Origin: Caprella mutica
Lineage: Eukaryota > Arthropoda > Malacostraca > Amphipoda > Caprellidae
Reading direction: 5' to 3'
DNA length: 64,000 nt
Assembly: GCA_947561585.1 (NCBI GenBank)
Contig: CANNZV010000269.1
Location: forward strand, 186,001-250,000
Part shown: positions 1 through 16,649 of the stretch, piece after piece
How the letters are laid out: each line of letters begins with the position of its first letter
Position numbering within the stretch: position 1 is the first letter of the stretch
Notes under the pieces: generated by a model
Database searches by the model: none
Told to the model about the DNA's origin: nothing
Seen by the model: only the letters and a program-made list of their open reading frames with translations
Made by a program: the position numbers and the translations under genes

Positions 1-21
1 AGGAGTCATGATCGAAACTAG

Positions 22-110
22 GTGATACCTCAAATCTGGTGTATCATGGATACATCCTGTTGTATCACGGATACAGTCTGTTGTATCATGGATACAGTCT
101 GTTCCATCAC
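22..110. repeat. Short tandem of palindromic core half-sites
   Basis: About four copies of a ~29-bp unit containing variants of GTATCATGGATAC, the core found throughout the window. It lies in the Crk intron upstream of the first visible exon. The rest of 1-237 is intron ending in a pyrimidine-rich acceptor. Confidence 0.6.
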
Positions 111-211
111 AGATACGTGTTCTTATTATTTAACTATAATACTTTTGATCGTGACTATTAATTTTGTTTATCAAATGCGCTGTTTTTTCTGTTTATTTCT
201 CTCTATCCTAA

Positions 212-6054
<5,843 letters not shown>

Positions 6055-6569
6055 TCCCACGCCTCGTCTCCTGGGGAACACCCCCCCACCGATGGGGGGA
6101 AGCAAGTAGCCAAAGTGGAGGAAGCGGTGTCCAGGTTTTAGTCTGCGCAAATTTTAATTATTTCTTAGATTTTAGGAAGGCTCTTATTTAATCAGGTGTC
6201 ATTTTACTATATTTTAAAAGAAAATCTCTTAAAAAATTCCTATAGTTTTAATTTTTAACTATTCAAGGGAGTTATCTTAGTCATTTTTTCCCTGTTTATG
6301 GTTATTTAGTTTTCTTTATGTAGCAGCTAGTATCCATGATACGTGTTAATAGTAGGTATCCATGATACATAAAAATGGTAATTAAATTCTCTGGACAATA
6401 TTTCCATTCAAATTTTAATCATTGTTAGAAATAAAATTTTAATATACAAATATTTAACTGACCATTTTCAAATGTTGTTTTAAATTTTTATGTAATTCTG
6501 CATCTAAACTTTCTATGCAATTTTGTACATATTTATCAATGCCATATTTTACAATTTTATATATATTAT
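6055..6569 (+). other. Probable Crk 3' UTR / flank
   Basis: No ORF of note follows the Crk stop. AATAAA at 6430-6435 is a possible poly(A) signal. GTATCCATGATAC half-sites occur near 6330 and 6355. Confidence 0.4.
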
Positions 6570-6599
6570 TTAACCTTGAGGAAGCATTATCAGTGTTAC

Positions 6600-7810
6600 C
6601 ATTTCAACGAATTGTTTTTCCGCTAGATCAACATAGTCGCTAAGTGGTTTTTCCGATAGATCAACATAGTCGCTATGTGGTTTTTCCGATAGATCAACAT
6701 AGTCGCTATGTGGTTTTTCCGATAGATCAACATAGTCACTATGTGGTTTTTCCGATAGATCAACATAGTCGCTATGTGGATTTTCTGCTTGATCAACATA
6801 ATCGCTATGTGGTTTTTCCGCTAGATCAACATAGTCGCTAAGTGGATTTTCTGACAGATCAACATAGTCACTATGTGGTTTTTCCGCTAGATCAACATAA
6901 TCGCTATGTGGTTTTTCTGCTTGATCAACATAATCGCTATGTGGTTTTTCCGCTAGTTCAACATAGTCGCTAAGTGGATTTTCTGACAGATCAACATAGT
7001 CACTATGTGGTTTTTCCGCTAGATCAACATAGTCGCTAAGTGGATTTTCTGACAGATCAACATAGTCACTATGTGGTTTTTCCGCTAGATCAACATAATC
7101 GCTATGTGGATTTTCTGCTTGATCAACATAATCGCTATGTGGTTTTTCCGCTAGTTCAACATAGTCACTAAGTGGATTTTCTGACAGATCAACATAGTCA
7201 CTATGTGGTTTTTCCGTTAGATCAACATAGTCGCTAAGTGGATTTTCTGCTTGATCAACATAATCGCTATGTGGTTTTTCCGCTAGTTCAACATAGTCGC
7301 TAAGTGGATTTTCTGACAGATCAACATAGTCACTATGTGGTTTTTCCGCTAGATCAACATAGTCACTATGTGGTTTTTCCGTTAGATCAACATAGTCGCT
7401 AAGTGGATTTTCTGACAGATCAACATAGTCACTATGTGGTTTTTCCGTTAGATCAACATAGTCGCTAAGTGGATTTTCTGACAGATCAACATAGTCACTA
7501 TGTGGTTTTTCCGCTAGATCAACATAGTCGCTATGTTGTTTTGCCGTTAGATCAACATAGTCGCTAAGTGGATTTTCTGCTTGATCAACATAGTCGCTAA
7601 GTGGATTTTCTGACAGATCAACATAGTCACTATGTGGTTTTTCCGCTAGATCAACATAGTCGTTATGTTGTTTTGCCACTAGATCAACATAGTCGCTAAG
7701 TGGATTTTCCGCTAGATCAACATAGTCGCTAAGTGGATTTTCTGTTAGATCAACATAGTCGCTAAGTGGATTTTCTGCTAGATCAACATAGTCACTATGT
7801 GGTTTTTATC
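6600..7810. repeat. 33-bp minisatellite, open on the minus strand
   Basis: About 36 units of 33 bp (GATCAACATAGTCGCTATGT plus GGTTTTTCCGCTA and variants). Because the unit is a multiple of three it is open on the minus strand as an 11-residue repeat (SDYVDLAEKPH / SDYVDLSENPL). The frame opens just after a stop near 7806 and its only methionines are near the 3' end, so I do not call a gene. Confidence 0.9.
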
Positions 7811-8344
7811 TTTAAACTTTTTGGTGTAAATCCATTGGTTTCTTTAATGATTAGCATTAATATGATCTATATAAATATATTAGAGAAATATTATTGTAAA
7901 TACTAGATTTACGGAATTAATTATGGTAAAGGATCAATTGCCCGATGAGAATTATACACCGGATGCAAAGTACAATAGGTTATTATTAAAAAAATACATT
8001 AAAATATGTTCAATGTGTAGAGAACAAGACTAAACTGTATAATAGAACTCGTCATTTCAGTTGGTATCCATGATACTACCGGTATCATGGATACCAATTA
8101 AAATATCTATGCACACGAATTATAATATCGTGTCAAAGTTCTTTTTCTTGAATATTTTTTGATGTTTTTTTATTAACAAGCTATTTGTATTCTCTAGTGG
8201 CAATTGTTCCTTTGCCCTATGCTATATTTATACGTTAGGCCATGGGAATATAGAAGGGAGTGTTAGTGTGTTTACATTGCAAATTAACTATTAAAACAAT
8301 GTTGCTCTATTAGATATTGTGAGCATGGATGTAGAAAAGCTACT
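7811..8344. other. Intergenic, one palindromic core
   Basis: AT-rich with no gene. A core palindrome (TTGGTATCCATGATAC / GGTATCATGGATACCAA) lies at about 8059-8100. Confidence 0.6.
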
Positions 8345-8527
8345 AGGGTAAGTTCCGAGTTATCGGTCAGTTCCACATGTTCATCCATATAAGGAAAAAC
8401 AATACAATAATAATTGATTAAGTAGGGTTGGTTGTTTTTACTCAACCAACCCTAGTGAAATGACTCTATTGTTATTTTCTTATATGACCGAAGATGTGGA
8501 ACTGACCGATAATTCGTAACTTACCCT
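8345..8527. mobile_element. MITE, family A, arms intact
   Basis: Left AGGGTAAGTTCCGAGTTATC then GGTCAGTTCCACATG; right ATGTGGAACTGACCGATAAT then TCGTAACTTACCCT. Its interior holds a different short inverted repeat (AGGGTTGGTTG / CAACCAACCCT) instead of the usual core. Confidence 0.85.
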
Positions 8528-8640
8528 CCGCGCCAACACTCCTCTCCCTTTCCTTTCTTTGTACATTTTACTTTTTTCTTGATTTTGTATAATGTTGTAA
8601 TTATTTTAATTGTCTCAATTTCTGGTAGTACGATTTGTTG

Positions 8641-8861
8641 TGGGGTAACTTACGAATTATTGGACAGTTCCTCATTTTCGGTCATATAAGGAAGAGTCTA
8701 TTACACTAATTATTTTATCAGGTATCCATGATACAACTAAAATAACCAGATAAATTTTAATTATTATATGTATCCATGATACCAGCAGGAATTATGAAAA
8801 ATGATTTATTTTTTGTATGATCGAAGATGTGAAACTGTCCGATAATTCGTAAGTTACCCCA
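8641..8861. mobile_element. MITE, family A
   Basis: Left TGGGGTAACTTACGAATTAT with TTTTCGGTCATATAAGG; right ATGATCGAAGATGTGAAACT and AATTCGTAAGTTACCCCA. The core half-sites GGTATCCATGATAC and GTATCCATGATACC are both present. Confidence 0.85.
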
Positions 8862-9084
8862 GTTGTGATTACTTGGCTGATTATCTTTATTACCAAGAGT
8901 GAAGTACAGCGCCTCTAGTGGTTAAACTGAGCAATAAAGGCTAAACATTAAATTATAATGTATACTGATAACCTGTATAATGTGTAGAAAATACACTGTA
9001 TATTGTATACAGAATACACTGTATGTATACAGATAACCTGTATTATGTATACGGAATTATTCGATCCCTCGCTACTCTCATTCG

Positions 9085-9220
9085 AGTAGCTTTTCTGCAT
9101 CCATAAGCCTTGTCACTGAATCACTGTAGATGACTTTGTTCATGGAGCCACTTTCCTTTCTGACTGCTTCTTGAGAGTCCCTTGTATTGACACTAGCTTT
9201 CTAACATTGAAATGCTGAAG
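9085..9220 (-). mobile_element. LINE-like 3' tail fragment
   Basis: GTAGCTTTTCTGCATCCATA and the following ~110 bases (GACTTTGTTCATGGAGCCAC, CTTTCTGACTGCTTCTT) match 2988-3110 and 25334-25450. This is the tail shared with the retrotransposon remnant at 12.65 kb. Confidence 0.55.
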
Positions 9221-9315
9221 TCACACCCCTCACTAAACTCTAAGGGCATTTAACATCTAATGTACACTAACTCTCTTAACTGCCTTTTGTAAAGACAAAA
9301 CGGTTTCCTACTCGG

Positions 9316-9543
9316 TAATGTACCTAACTTACAAGTTGTGGAACACTTCCACATCTTCGATCATATAAGAAATAAAAAAACCTGCATTTTAATTGGTATC
9401 CATGGATACCAATTAAATATATTTTTAGTATCCTAGATACGATTTACATAATGCGATTTTAGTATCATGGATACGAATTAGTTAATGTATTTTCTTTTAT
9501 GATCGAAAATGTTTAGGTGTTCAATAACTCGTAATTTACTCTA
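9316..9543. mobile_element. Degenerate MITE, family A
   Basis: CCACATCTTCGATCATATAA on the left and ATGATCGAAAATGT plus AACTCGTAATTTAC on the right flank GGTATCCATGGATACC and two more half-sites. Confidence 0.6.
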
Positions 9544-9579
9544 AAGTAGCTTTTGGCTTGCTCTGTGTGTCATATGGCG

Positions 9580-9990
9580 TAAAAGATATTATATCTAATA
9601 GATACAGTATCTAATAGATGTTATATCTATTAGATACATTATCTAATAGATACTGTATCTAATAGAATCTGTATCGAATATATACTGTATCTATTAGATA
9701 CAGTATCGAATATATACTGTATCGAATATATACTGTATCTATTAGATACTGTATCTATTAGATACTGTATCGAATACATACTGTATCTATTAGATACTGT
9801 ATCGAATATATACTGTATCTATTAGATACTGTATCGAATACATACTGTATCTATTAGATACTGTATCGAATACATACTGTATCTATTAGATACTGTATCG
9901 AATATATACTGTATCTATTAGATACTGTATCTATTAGATACTGTATCTATCAGATACTGTATCTATCAGATACTGTATCTATTATAAATT
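9580..9990. repeat. 16-bp AT-rich minisatellite
   Basis: About 25 units alternating ATCTATTAGATACTGT and ATCGAATATATACTGT. Each contains a short palindrome, so long cruciform-prone runs are expected. Confidence 0.9.
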
Positions 9991-10231
9991 GTATCTTCTG
10001 GTCGTTCAAACGTTATGATTCTGTTAATAAAATCTTTATAAAATCAACATCTTCTATAATTATCCCATTAATAATATTTATTTAAATTATTAATATTTAT
10101 TCAAATTATTAATATTTATTTAAATTAATACTGTTTATTTAAATTAATACTATTTATTTAACCCTATTCTCTCTAGCTTCTGAACGCATAAGTCACATTA
10201 CTAAAAATAGGAAATATTTTTTATCAGTACT

Positions 10232-10634
10232 AGGGTAAGATCTGAGTTATTGTGCAGTTTCTATTATACAAGAAAATAGTGCTTATTGTATCCAGTCATT
10301 ACCTTCGCAAATTGAGGAGCATTATGTTTTGGTAGACATTTATTTATCATCTTGTTATTCGCATAACTCAAAAAGTAATCAACCAAATTGCCTGAAATTT
10401 GATTGAATACTTGGTTAATGTCCAGGAACAATTTGGTTAGATTTTGGGAGCGAACTGGTCAAGGTCTTTCTTTTATAAGCAGCGGCGAAGGTATGCGCTC
10501 TACGAGTGCCCGTCATCTAGTTTCTGTTAGTATCCTTGATACCTGCATGCATCTTGGATACCAACTAAAATAAAAAAATTTTCTTCTTATATGATCGAAA
10601 ATGTGAAACTGTCTGATATCTCGGAACTTACCCT
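10232..10634. mobile_element. MITE, family A, interrupted
   Basis: Left arm TAGGGTAAGATCTGAGTTAT and right arm ATGATCGAAAATGTGAAACT...CGGAACTTACCCT enclose GTATCCTTGATACC/TCTTGGATACC plus about 250 bases not present in other copies, probably a second insertion. Confidence 0.65.
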
Positions 10635-11400
10635 GCTACAATTTATCAATAAAATCTATTGATTTATTTCTTTGAAAATTTCGTATACTATAAGTTACAT
10701 TAAAAAATAACGAGTGATAATTTTCTAAAATTTTAGTTACGTAAGTAAGAAAGTAGAATAAATTAATTCCAAGTAATTGTAACAACATGACTAAGCCTTA
10801 AGTCATCCAATTATCTAAAGAGTTGTGTAACAGTTTTGTTTTAAATGTACCTGATAAGGAATCACGAGGAGGAAACGTGCCATAGAGTACCTACCTACAT
10901 ATACAATGTTATACGTACACTTTCTTTTTCCAATCTAAACCTAACTATAATCTTTATATATAGAGTAGCTACGGGAAAAGTTATATCATAGATTTTTTTT
11001 AATTCAAATTTTGTTTACGAAAAGGTTAATTAAATGAATATATCAATCAATGTAGTTATTTTATTAACCTTTTTGTAAGCAATATTTCGAACTTTGAAAA
11101 ATCTATAATAATTTTTACTGTATATATACGTAATAATATAATGGTAAATGAGTCCCTGCAATTCCCATTAATATTTTTAGTTACTCATCATCTTACCAAA
11201 ATCCAATCAAAAGTTTATATGAAAATTCTAAATATATTGTTTCTTTCTTGTGGAAACACTGAGTAGCTTTTACGCATTCATGCTCTTAAAATATATTTAG
11301 TAACAATAAAAGTAGGTGTCCTGGTACGTTAGGTTGTGAAACAATGCGAAGGCTAAACACTGTTTTTTATTTTGTAATTTATAGTTTATAATCTTGGCAT
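10635..11400. other. Intergenic, no gene seen
   Basis: AT-rich. GAGTAGCTTTTACGCATTCA at about 11260 resembles the LINE tail; otherwise nothing recognisable. Confidence 0.6.
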
Positions 11401-11456
11401 TGACATAACAAATGTGAATATATCTGGAAAGTACATAAACAATATAGAAGACAAGA

Positions 11457-11790
11457 AGTTACAGGGAAATGACGGACTACACCTACAGGGAAATGACGGA
11501 CTACACCTACAGGGAAATGACGGACTACACCTACAGGGAAATGACGGACTACACCTACAGGGAAATGACGGAATACACCTACAGGGAAATGACTACACCT
11601 ACAGGGAAATGACTACACCTACAGGGAAATGACTACACCTACAGGGAAATGACTACACCTACAGGGAAATGACTACACCTACAGGGAAATGACTACACCT
11701 ACAGGGAAATGACTACACCTACAGGGAAATGACTACACCTACAGGGAAATGACTACACCTACAGGGAAATGACTACACCTATAGAGAACA
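11457..11790. repeat. 20/24-bp minisatellite
   Basis: Units built on CTACACCTACAGGGAAATGA. The first five are 24 bp (extra CGGA) and the next ten or so are 20 bp, suggesting a 4-bp deletion that then spread along the array. Confidence 0.92.
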
Positions 11791-12052
11791 CTTAATAGAA
11801 CAAAGACAACTCGAATAACACCTACATAATTAAACTACACAATATAAATTATACACTGAAATGTGACACTACGTGACTTTACACTAGCTACTATTGACAA
11901 TGAATGAATGGATAGAGTTTGAGAAATGCTAGCTAGTGTTGCCGTTCGGACTTCTAAAGAATATAATGCGAATTAATGGCTAATGGTTCCATTGCGAAAT
12001 TTAATCTTTAATTGATTGAAAATAAAGTATAGAATTAATTGCTGACCAGCAC
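11791..12052. other. Intergenic, no gene seen
   Basis: Unique AT-rich sequence without ordered repeats. Confidence 0.5.
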
Positions 12053-12054
12053 AG

Positions 12055-12240
12055 TAGGGTAAAGTACAGTTACCAGACGTGACTGAAATACCGTACAATT
12101 ATTTCAAAAGCTTATTCATATAAAAACATCTAAATATAATCATTTAGGAGAGAACAAAAAGAAAAAAAATATTTAATATACCTGGTATCCATGATACATG
12201 CGCAGATATCATGGATACCAGGTAACATAAATAGTTACAT
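12055..12240. mobile_element. Core-bearing inverted-repeat element, different ends
   Basis: Begins TAGGGTAAAGTACAGTTACC, similar to 29020 (TAGGGCAAAGTAACAGTTAC) and unlike family A arms, yet carries CTGGTATCCATGATACATG and ATCATGGATACCAGG at 12182-12222. Confidence 0.5.
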
Positions 12241-12645
12241 TATGAAAACAATGAATGAATATTCTATTTTGATAGTTTTTTTCAATAATAAATTTTTGAA
12301 ATATTCATTTGGTATTTAATTCACCTCTAGTAATTGTAATTTGTAAAGTTATTTTAAACACATTTTCCTTTTGACTGAATTTGCTTTACTGTAGAGTATA
12401 GGTAGACTGTTCAGCTATTTCATTTAGTAATTAATAGTGTTCTATTTCCTTTACTAATTATACAGTTTTGATTCTAGGTTGCATTTCCTAGCAGTCCCTT
12501 ATCTACTGATAGTAACCTCATGGCCCAACTAACAGGTAGTCCAATTAAAGTAAATCAGTTGAAATATCTACTCTTGCTTTATCAGTTCTGATTTATTATT
12601 TAATTAAATGTCAGTTATATGATCTTAGTAACCATACCTAATATG
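12241..12645. other. Intergenic, no gene seen
   Basis: AT-rich, no ORF or repeat I can support. Confidence 0.5.
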
Positions 12646-13605
12646 CATACAAGTAGCTTTTCTGCATCCATGAGCTTGTCACTGACTGGTTGTTGTTGTT
12701 GCTGCTGCTGAGCCCCTGCAATGCCTCGTCGGTCCAACGGCCACCCAGAACGCCCGAAGGTGCCCCGCGCTCTTGCGGTGGTTTGTGGATTGCAGGGAAT
12801 TTGGTCGGTTCTGAAGTGTTTTGGATCTCAGGAAAAACCGCATCTTGCAGATAATGGACCGCCACAGTCAGTCACCCCCCGCAAGTCGCGGACCCCATTA
12901 ATCTGGTGTATCTCGCGAAGCTGTTACAACGGATGGTAGGCCTCCATAGGGGGTACTTCGCATCATCGGGTGCTACGTCACTGCCTCCTATCCTCTGCTG
13001 GTAGCTCTGGATACCGGGGTGGTGCCCGCAATGCAGCCTCGACAGGTTGATCCTATCAGGTCTGCAGAGGGTCCTCTTCGAGAAGTGGACAGCCTTGGGC
13101 AAACCACCGAGTTCAAGCGCCCCTCCTCAATGAAGGTGGTCGTGAAACGTGAAATGGGTTAGGAGACCATTTTGTAATATGCATTAGCTGGAGGCGGCGG
13201 AATGTCCCCCAACACCGATACGAAGTGCTGGGCAGGCGGACTGCGTATATAGGCAGAGGGTCACATAGGTGACTGACGGTATGGGTGTCCACTGGTCCGG
13301 TTGTCTCGCTCCAGCAAAGAACTGGGGTCCTTGCAGACCCGGATTGGAGGTGAAGGAGAACTCGGGCTTTAGCGTGCAGGTATGATATTGGTCTTCTGTG
13401 TACCTACGCTGGAGAGAGTCGATGTGGGACTGTGCCACATCGGACGACCAAGCTGGATGATGAGGTATTCCAGCTAACTCTGTAGTGAGGTGGCTCTTGA
13501 GTCTGTGTTCTAAGTGTTAAGCCAGAGTGAATCGTGGCCGCTTTAATAGTAGATAACTTTAATAGCGGTGTAGCTTTTCTGCATTCATGAGCATGCCATC
13601 GACTG
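12646..13605 (-). pseudogene. Decayed non-LTR retrotransposon 3' end
   Basis: This block is clearly GC-richer than its surroundings. Read on the minus strand, 13102-12872 contains NLSRLHCGHHPGIQSYQQRI, which resembles the LxxLRxGHxxxLxSYxxRI motif at the C-terminus of jockey/CR1-type LINE ORF2 after the RNase H region. The cysteine cluster that should follow is degraded by frameshifts. The minus-strand end has a (CAA)n stretch and a tail complementary to GTAGCTTTTCTGCATCCATG (12653). The same tail recurs at 13570, so the block sits between two direct copies, as if LINE copies were arranged head-to-tail. No intact ORF remains. Assignment rests on one motif recalled from the family. Confidence 0.5.
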
Positions 13606-13610
13606 GTCAA

Positions 13611-14620
13611 ACAAATTCAAACAAATGGTGTACATTCTTTTTCTTCTGACTGAAAATTTTCAAGTCGGAGTAAATCAGGTTTTGTAGAGTTTTGATTATG
13701 AAAATTTATAAAACAAGATAATAATTTTAAAAAATGATCAAATTATTAAAGTTTAAAAAACAGACTTTAAGCTCTCTATTTAATTTACTTATTGATACCT
13801 TAATATTGACGTCATCAATTAGATATCAGCTGACGTCATTAACTGTAAAGTGGGTAAAACATATTACTTGATGTTTGATAGGTGAATCATTTTAAGTTCA
13901 ACATCACCTGTGTGTTCTCGTACAGGCTCCTTGCGCTTGAAATATCAAACAAAGAAAAATGAAGAGAGAACATAGGTATTTGTGGCCCCAGACCAATTTT
14001 AAAATACTTAAAGTACAATAAGTAAAGTTTTTCTTTTTTTATAAATGTTCAATTAGGAAATAGTTAAAAAATCAATACAGACACACTTCGTGCACTCGGT
14101 CTTGATATTTTGGTATCTCCAATAAGTAGGGATGTGACAATAGGCGTTTAAAATCATAGATCTTAAGAATATCTTAGAAGAAATGAAATGGTGTTGAATA
14201 CTAAATACTGCAGGTTCATAGTACAATTTAATACTGTTCGATTCTTTCCGTCTGTAGTATTTCGGGATCAATGATTTTAAAAGCATATTGTCACAAGCCT
14301 ACCAATAAGAAATGTTCATTTTAGTGAGGTAGCACCTAAGATTCTGGACATGTTCAGAACGTGTCTATTGTTCAAAAAAGAAAAATCCTTTTTTCACTTC
14401 TTTTCCTGGGTAGAAAAAAAAATTTGATTGACGATGCAATATTTTTATGATAATCAGAAATTAAAATCTTGTGTCATTTCTAACATTTTCACTTTTAAGA
14501 ATTTACTTTTTCCTCGTTAAATAACTTTCAGCATTGTTATTTTATAAGCTATATCCACTCTTTCTTTAAATGTCAGTACCTACTTTGTTCTAGTTTATAC
14601 ATCCCAATAAAAATATCAAA
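13611..14620. other. Intergenic, two CRE-like sites
   Basis: AT-rich. TTGACGTCATC and CTGACGTCATT lie about 25 bases apart near 13807 and 13832. No coding signal is supported. Confidence 0.5.
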
Positions 14621-14687
14621 GAATGTAGTACTTGCTCCATTGCGTGTGTCCCTATGTTTGTTATCTGCCCAGGAGACCCTTATCTAA

Positions 14688-14775
14688 TCAACTGATAAGG
14701 GAGATAGCTCAGTCTGTTCACCTACAGACCATCAATCTTGATTTAGATTCCATACACCGGGGTATTTATTATTTG
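14688..14775 (+). mobile_element. tRNA-derived SINE head (degenerate)
   Basis: GATAGCTCAGTCTG resembles a tRNA A box and GATTTAGATTCC a decayed B box, about 45 bases apart. The downstream part ends in a poly-G run (14 G near 14813). It is too degenerate to fold as a functional tRNA. Confidence 0.4.
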
Positions 14776-14837
14776 CTGCTACGGCAAGTGGGGGTAGAAG
14801 TGAGCTTTACGGGGGGGGGGGGGGAAATACTTGTGAA

Positions 14838-15126
14838 GGGTAAGTTCTTAATTATCGAACAGTTCCACAATAAAGATCATATAAGAAAACTGTATGTATT
14901 TGATATTTGAACGCATTATTCTGGTTGGTATCCATGATACCTGCAGTTATCATTGATATCATTTAAAATGATGATGCAGGTATCATTGTTACCAAATAAT
15001 AGTTGCAGGTATCATGGATACCAAGTAAATGATAATTGCAGGTATCAATAAACGAGTTAAATTATATATAATTTTCCTATCATGATCAAAATTGTGCAAA
15101 TGATCGATGACTCAGAACTAACCTCC
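14838..15126. mobile_element. MITE, family A, multiple cores
   Basis: Left GGGTAAGTTCTTAATTATCG, right TCATGATCAAAATTGTG...CTCAGAACTAACC. The interior has four to five GGTATCATGG/ATACC half-sites, so the core expanded within the element. Confidence 0.7.
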
Positions 15127-15690
15127 TAGTTGGTGATAAAAGTGGTAACCTAGTTTTTGCGATCTCAGTGATTAGGTTTTTTATCATTTTATAACTTTTT
15201 GTTTCAAACAGGAAGTGACTGTTGAGATTGGTATGTGAATGGAGATATGATATAGGGTTATAGATACGATATGCACTTATAGATATGATATGCACTTACA
15301 GATATGATGTGCACTTTTAGATATGATGTGCAGTTATCAAAGTGCATATTTTTGAGGTCGATTACGTTACAACCAATTTTGTTTTCTTTGATGTTTATTT
15401 ATATTTTTGGTGGTGTTGTCCCTGTATAATTCGTTTTAAATAACCCAAGTAATACTAATTAGGAACTGTGAAGTCGTCTTGTAGAATTTAAAACTAATTA
15501 AAAGTTATAAAAAAAATTCGGTAGATATATTCATTAGGTAACGATCATGTATCGAAATTTAATTAGTAAGAATGACCGGAATGTTTGATGTATTTGTTTA
15601 TAATTTCAATTATTATGAATTAACCTGTCTAATTAGCTAACTGGCAACTCCAAATCATCATGACTACAACCAACCAATCTTCACTAAGCA
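15127..15690. other. Intergenic, short dodecamer-like repeat
   Basis: Near 15240-15350 GATATGATRTGCACTTATA recurs about four times. Otherwise unique AT-rich sequence. Confidence 0.5.
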
Positions 15691-16372
15691 GGGTCTAGAC
15701 CAGGGGTGGGTCTAATCAGCACCGTGGACCATATTTGACCCCAAGGCTGAATGCCTACCTACTTTTTAGCAATTTACCTAAGTTACTTTTCTGTACCAAA
15801 GAAAACAGTACCTACTTCCAGAAGTAACTGTTACCATGAATAGTTCAGTGTTTCCGTCCATAGTAAATAAATAGAGAAGTATACTATGTACAATATTGGA
15901 ACATCAGAAAATATTATGAGTGACGTCACACAAAAAAATTTCAATTTGTTTTTAAATAAAAAATGTGCTATTATTCAGTTAAATGTGCATTTTCATGGAA
16001 ATTAACTTACATAAAATTGTTTTTATCACGTTCTACACTCTATTCATTTATAATATTCACCTAATAATATTTATCAAATTTGAGAGTACCTACTCTGTGC
16101 GACGCCATTTGTTTACATCGTTTCTGAAGAATGGATCAAGTTCACCGTCAATGAATTCGAAATTTAGCATACTTCTCTAATTAATTACTGTGTTTCCGTG
16201 AATCAATATAATGAGACGTAGAATTCAGTAGGACATTTTCGTTTCAGTACAGTATTATACGAAATGAAGAGTATTCCAGTCCTTTGTCAACAATTCACGT
16301 CGTCTATTACAGAAGACGAAATACGCGGTCTCCCAAAAACGTCTGATCTGCCTATCCCTGGACTCTAGACCC
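15691..16372. mobile_element. ~680-bp inverted-repeat element (family G)
   Basis: Left end GGGTCTAGACCAGGGGTGGG and right end CTATCCCTGGACTCTAGACC are inverted complements with few mismatches. No transposase-like ORF lies inside, so it is a non-autonomous element. It ends about 280 bases before the next gene's start codon and could contribute to its promoter. Confidence 0.65.
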
Positions 16373-16649
16373 AGTTTAAGTATACTTTCAACACCACTCA
16401 ACACTAATTCTATAACGTTATCTTCAATGAAAATAAATGCTATCTTACATGTGATAATAATTCATTTTATATTAATATCCCTAGATAGAAGGTCACTAGT
16501 CGAGACATATGTGACACTTTGATGAAACATTAGGCTATTGTTTAGTGAAGAATAATTGCTTTCTAAGATAGCAGTGTGTTCGTTATCATGACAGTGAAGT
16601 GTTATCTCATCTAATCAATCAACATACTGTGACCATCTCACTCGGAGAC
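16373..16649 (+). promoter_or_regulatory. Upstream region / 5' UTR of the Mab-21-like gene with a short uORF
   Basis: No clear TATA element. A nine-codon upstream ORF (ATG at 16588, TAA at 16612-16614) precedes the main start by 35 bases and could lower initiation if it lies in the mRNA. Confidence 0.3.

Noticed and set aside
6570..7679. 369-codon minus-strand ORF of SDYVDL repeats as a protein gene
   Set aside because: It coincides with the 33-bp minisatellite, starts only from a non-ATG codon, and stops at the array edges; kept as a repeat with a low-interest finding.
9580..9990. CRISPR-like or telomere-like array
   Set aside because: Units are contiguous without spacers, animal genomic context, and not a telomere motif; an ordinary minisatellite.
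11414..11632. LQGNDGLH repeat ORF
   Set aside because: Produced by the 24-bp unit being a multiple of three; closes when the unit becomes 20 bp.
14688..14775. A functional tRNA gene
   Set aside because: A- and B-box-like strings exist but no cloverleaf stems or anticodon arm can be paired; better read as a SINE head.
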